Positions 61,671 to 62,000 of a DNA stretch of 62,000 nt are shown here, piece after piece. The notes under the pieces are model-generated. The model saw only the letters and a list, made by a program, of their open reading frames with translations, had not been told where the DNA came from and searched no databases. A program made the translations under genes and the position numbers. The DNA is from Diphasiastrum complanatum (Eukaryota; Streptophyta; Lycopodiopsida; Lycopodiales; Lycopodiaceae). The stretch's first letter is position 1. Every line of letters begins with the position of its first letter. The stretch covers positions 16,910,394-16,972,393 of the forward strand of contig CM055094.1 of NCBI GenBank assembly GCA_029204225.1. The letters run 5' to 3'.

Positions 61671-62000
61671 ATTGATTAGCTTCATGAGCAGTTACAAAAG
61701 GTAGATCAGGCTCATCGCCTTTAAGACAAACCAATGAGTCATTATGCAAGAAAGAGATACTATGAGAAACATAATCTTTCTTAAACGACTCATTCCTAGT
61801 ATAAGACCACTCTTTACCTAGGATTAAATCTACCTTATCAAGATTCATAATATGAAAAGATAAGCTATCTACATAGTTTTGAATCCTCAACGGCACGTGA
61901 GGGACAAAGTGGTCCCAGACCTGCTGCTCCCCACCAGCTGCCATCCTACCCACATACTTGTGGTCACTTGGTGCGGTTGCCAACTGCAGCTTCTGTACCA
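61621..62000 (-). pseudogene. Chromovirus protease remnant
   Basis: Open frame 61983-61630: VPLRIQNYVDSLSFHIMNLD, KVDLILGKEWSYTRNESF. The VDLILGxxW word ends the retropepsin domain of chromoviruses. The catalytic DTG would lie beyond the window. It stops in the 25-bp duplication at 61621-61670. Confidence 0.75.

Larger units (their letters stand above)
58055..62000 (-). mobile_element. Chromovirus (Ty3/gypsy), nearly complete pol, continues past the window
   Basis: Minus-strand order from 62000: protease remnant HIMNLDKVDLILGKEW; RT with [36 protein letters not shown] and [14 protein letters not shown] (FLDD catalytic site kept); RNase H ETDASDYAVGAVLYQDG and YHRGTSNCVADALSRNG; integrase MDFVVGLPKSRKGHDAIW, SDRDSKFTGKFRQ, LVSS-type core; a C-terminal chromodomain LIRWKGKSDDEDTWERE ending at 58550; polypurine tract and 3' LTR. 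Breaks: a 25-bp duplication before RT, an in-frame stop after TTFQ, frameshifts at 60.48 and 59.72 kb, and stops between integrase and chromodomain. Inserted into a LINE within gene B's upstream intron. Confidence 0.93.

Noticed and set aside
56607-62000. Further upstream exons of the E1 gene
   Set aside because: No E1 blocks (catalytic cysteine domain, second adenylation motifs) are visible on the minus strand; the region is microsatellite, LINE and chromovirus.

Overview
The window reads as nuclear DNA of a land plant with a large, repeat-rich genome. It holds spliced genes with GT-AG introns up to about 7 kb, Ty1/copia elements with a tRNA-iMet type primer site, Ty3/gypsy elements of the chromovirus and Tat/Athila-like types, LINEs, hAT-like MITEs and many CT/GA microsatellites. 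The intron sizes suggest a fern, gymnosperm or similar lineage, but the sequence alone does not settle the species. I recognised no tRNA, rRNA, CRISPR or prokaryotic feature.

Two host genes are supported, arranged tail to tail. Gene A (plus strand, 2945-23337) is the 3' part of a PhnP-like metallo-beta-lactamase hydrolase. Eight exons (781 nt, 259 codons plus stop) are spread over 20.4 kb; the first coding exon(s) lie upstream of the window. Gene B (minus strand, 51046-56606) is the C-terminal part of a ubiquitin-activating enzyme E1: four exons, 217 codons plus stop, ending in the ubiquitin-fold domain. The rest of gene B lies beyond 62000, behind an intron of more than 5.3 kb that contains a LINE and a chromovirus.

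Layout: 1-1240 nested copia pieces. 2945-23337 gene A, its introns filled with copia (3.9-5.5, 15.0-19.4 and 21.6-22.3 kb), LINEs (6.7-8.5 and 11.1-11.9 kb, plus a LINE 3' end at 13.06-13.31 kb) and two MITEs (15.75 and 20.19 kb). 25.0-30.2 kb LINE and copia fragments. 30.2-39.9 kb an old Tat/Athila-like gypsy element carrying two later insertions with perfect 5-bp target duplications: a solo LTR (31362-32138) and a very young 5.3-kb LTR element (33603-38920). 40.6-41.6 kb an unidentified reading frame and a degenerate tandem array. 42.3-43.9 kb copia gag-protease. 44.7-45.0 kb a broken histone-H3-like coding sequence. 46.0-47.4 kb a deleted chromovirus. 47.4-48.9 kb a miniature copia derivative. 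49-50 kb a decayed copia. 51.0-56.6 kb gene B. 57.3-62.0 kb copia and LINE fragments and a chromovirus on the minus strand.

The most unusual object is the element at 33603-38920. Its LTRs appear identical, and it has a perfect target duplication, primer site and polypurine tract. A single uninterrupted 1,137-codon frame begins as a normal copia Gag-protease, but its integrase- and reverse-transcriptase-derived parts have lost their catalytic motifs while staying open to the 3' LTR. Other notable points are the H3-like relic, a LINE family ending in AATAAAGCTTT followed by a CT repeat instead of poly(A), and a MITE family built of GGTTCGAACC palindromes.
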